From Ustulina deusta (Eukaryota; Ascomycota; Sordariomycetes; Xylariales; Xylariaceae): 64,000 nucleotides of DNA. The translations under genes were made by a program, and so were the position numbers. The stretch spans positions 1,536,001-1,600,000 of the forward strand of contig JAJNNX010000006.1 in the NCBI GenBank assembly GCA_023159155.1. The letters are read 5' to 3'. The notes under the pieces were generated by a model. The model made no database searches. It was not told the DNA's origin and was given only the letters and a program-made list of their open reading frames with translations. This document shows, one piece after another, positions 61,986-64,000 of this stretch (its first letter is position 1; each line of letters starts with the position of its first letter).

Positions 61986-64000
61986 GTATACCCCAATGTA
62001 TTAAAGAGCCAAAGGTTTAAACCGCTTTAGTATATTTTAATATAAATATATAATATAAGTATAGATTTTATTTATAATATTTAATAATAAATTGATTTAG
62101 ACCTGATCAAACTTGTATATTTTTATTTAAACTTTATTTTATTTAAAAAATATATATTTGTTTTTATTAACTTTATAATAGTTTATATTATTAATTATTA
62201 AGCGTTTATTTATGTAGCGCTATTTATTAAAGTTTGCCTTAATTATAAAGTTTTATTATAAAATATATATTTTATTTTAGCTATTATTATTAACTTTACT
62301 AATAGTTTATTAATCCGACCTATAATTAAAAAAGTTTTAATTTAACTTATATATTTTATTTTAATACTTGCTTTAATTACACTTAGAGCTATATTTTAAC
62401 CGATTATATTTAAATAAATAAATTATATTTTTATATTTGTATAATTGAACTAATAATAAAGTATTATATTAATAAGTAAAACAAAACAAAAAATAATTAA
62501 TAATATTATAATTAATATATTTGTTAGACTTAAAGTAATTAATTTAATTAGTACTTTTATATATAAAATTATTAAAAAAATCAAACAAGTAAAAATATTA
62601 TTAGCTTGTAGTGTTTTAATTAACTAAGTTTTTAATAACTATAAAGAACTTATTTAATACTTAAAATTAAACTAGGCAATCCTAAACCTATATATAATTA
62701 ATTAATCTTATAAATTAGTTATATTTATTATAACAAATAATAAAAACTCTATTATTAAATTTAATATAGATTTTTTATAACTTATTTAGCTTGCAAATAT
62801 TAAAACTATAAGCAATAATATTATAAAAAACAAGTTTATAGTTAATTTTTATTATTTTTAATAAGCTTTTTTTAATTAGTTTTTTATAAAAGCTAAAAAA
62901 AGCAAAAAATATCAAATTAAAACTTTTTTTAAGTTATTATTACTTTTAACAAGCTTAAAAACTAAAAAAAAACCTAAAATTAAAAATAAATTAACTTTAA
63001 TTAAGCAAAAGCTAGCTACTACTAGCTATTCTTTAAGCTAAATTAAAAAAGAACTAACCAAAACTAAACTAAAATTAGTAATATTTAGTATAATAGAACT
63101 ATAAATATTTTTAAATAAACTAGTCAAAAACAAACTAACTTTTAGTAACTATTTATTTAGTTTAACACTACTAATTATAAATAAAAAGAAATATAAACAC
63201 CTTAGCCTACTTCTTAAAATATAAAATATAATTAAATAAAGCTTTATAGCTAGCACTAACAAAACCTAATCTAATTTACAAAAATAAAGTTTATTTTAAA
63301 TACTTTTATTATTAAGTTTTTTTTTTTATTATAACTTTTATATTAGATTACAAAATATATAAATAGTTTTAATTAAAATATATATTTCTAAGCTTAAGGC
63401 TAATTATTAATTTTATTATTTATATTAAGGTTAAACAAGTCTAATAAATTAATCCTACTAACTTAAAACTTTTGTTTAAATTTGTTTTAATTTTTTATAA
63501 GCTTTTCTAGTTCTGTAATTTTTAGTATTTTTTTTTATAAAATATATTGCCTTAAATTAGACCGTAATTATTAATACTTATAGATATATAGTATTTATTT
63601 TATAAATAGTACAATTAATAATAAGCAATCTAAATAAAAAGCAGTTAAATAATCATAAATCTATATTATAACTTCTAGTAAATAAGCATTTAAATTAATA
63701 CTATTAGTATTTATAAGCTTTATTAATTTAGCTTATTGTTTTTTATTTAAAAATATATAGCAATTAATAAAACCTTTTGTTAGATTAGGCATAGTATAAA
63801 GTTTGTAAGGAATATTAAAAATAATATATAGCTTAGTATATTAATTTTATATATAATAACTATTTTAAAGGCATATAAATTTAAAATATTTATATTAAAT
63901 AAAAAGTATAAAAATATATAATAAAGCAATATAATCTTTTTTAAATTTAGAGCTCTAAAGCTTTTAATGCTTAAGCATACTAAAATATCCCTAATAAATA
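61986..64000. repeat. AT-rich RIP-like block, cut by the window end
   Basis: Composition becomes extremely AT-rich by about 62,020 and stays so to the end, with no usable open frame. On the plus strand TG is rare while CA persists, and A-rich CTAAAA-type words dominate, the opposite of the block at 3.4-6.5 kb. This fits a transposon copy mutated by RIP mainly on the minus strand. The element type cannot be read, and no terminal repeat pair can be tested because the right end is outside the window. Confidence 0.7.

Overview
The window looks like nuclear DNA of a filamentous ascomycete (Pezizomycotina, probably Sordariomycetes). The evidence is short GT-AG introns of 50-144 bp with CTAAC/CTAAT-type branch sites, fungal-type proteins, very AT-rich blocks of the kind left by repeat-induced point mutation (RIP), and a scattered TACCTA/TAGGTA motif. 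Nothing looks bacterial or viral. Exon joins given below were worked out by eye from reading frame and splice signals.

Layout: (1) 7-978, minus strand, a three-exon gene of unknown function. (2) 3384-6523, a 3,140-bp AT-rich element flanked by TA and bounded by 43-bp terminal inverted repeats that are almost perfect although the interior is wrecked. (3) 6.5-19.8 kb, a long gene-free stretch. (4) 19,769-22,172, minus strand, an Est1/SMG-type RNA/telomere-related protein with an N-terminal C2H2 finger. (5) 22.2-33.0 kb, mostly gene-free, with one doubtful small secreted-protein candidate. (6) 33,055-34,376, an RNA 3'-terminal phosphate cyclase, followed convergently by a damaged or oddly spliced DUF3237 gene. 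(7) 35.4-42.6 kb, gene-free apart from possible membrane-protein fragments. (8) 42,589-44,176, a 493-aa protein with a compact N-terminus and a long disordered tail. (9) 44.2-49.6 kb, gene-free and rich in simple repeats near 48.4-48.9 kb. (10) 49,593-53,187, a divergent leucine-catabolism pair: methylcrotonoyl-CoA carboxylase beta subunit (minus) and isovaleryl-CoA dehydrogenase (plus) around a 314-bp shared promoter. (11) 55,961-56,866 Nudix hydrolase, 58,271-59,264 dienelactone-hydrolase-family enzyme, 59,798-61,210 (minus) a conserved-looking RG-rich protein. (12) From about 61,990 to the window end, a second AT-rich block whose strand bias is opposite to that of the first.

The one clear functional unit is the leucine pair. 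Isovaleryl-CoA dehydrogenase makes 3-methylcrotonyl-CoA and the carboxylase uses it in the next step, both in the mitochondrion; the biotin-bearing alpha subunit is not in the window. The most unusual structure is the 3.1-kb element with intact ends, TAGCTA-type subterminal repeats at about 19-bp spacing, and a decayed interior.
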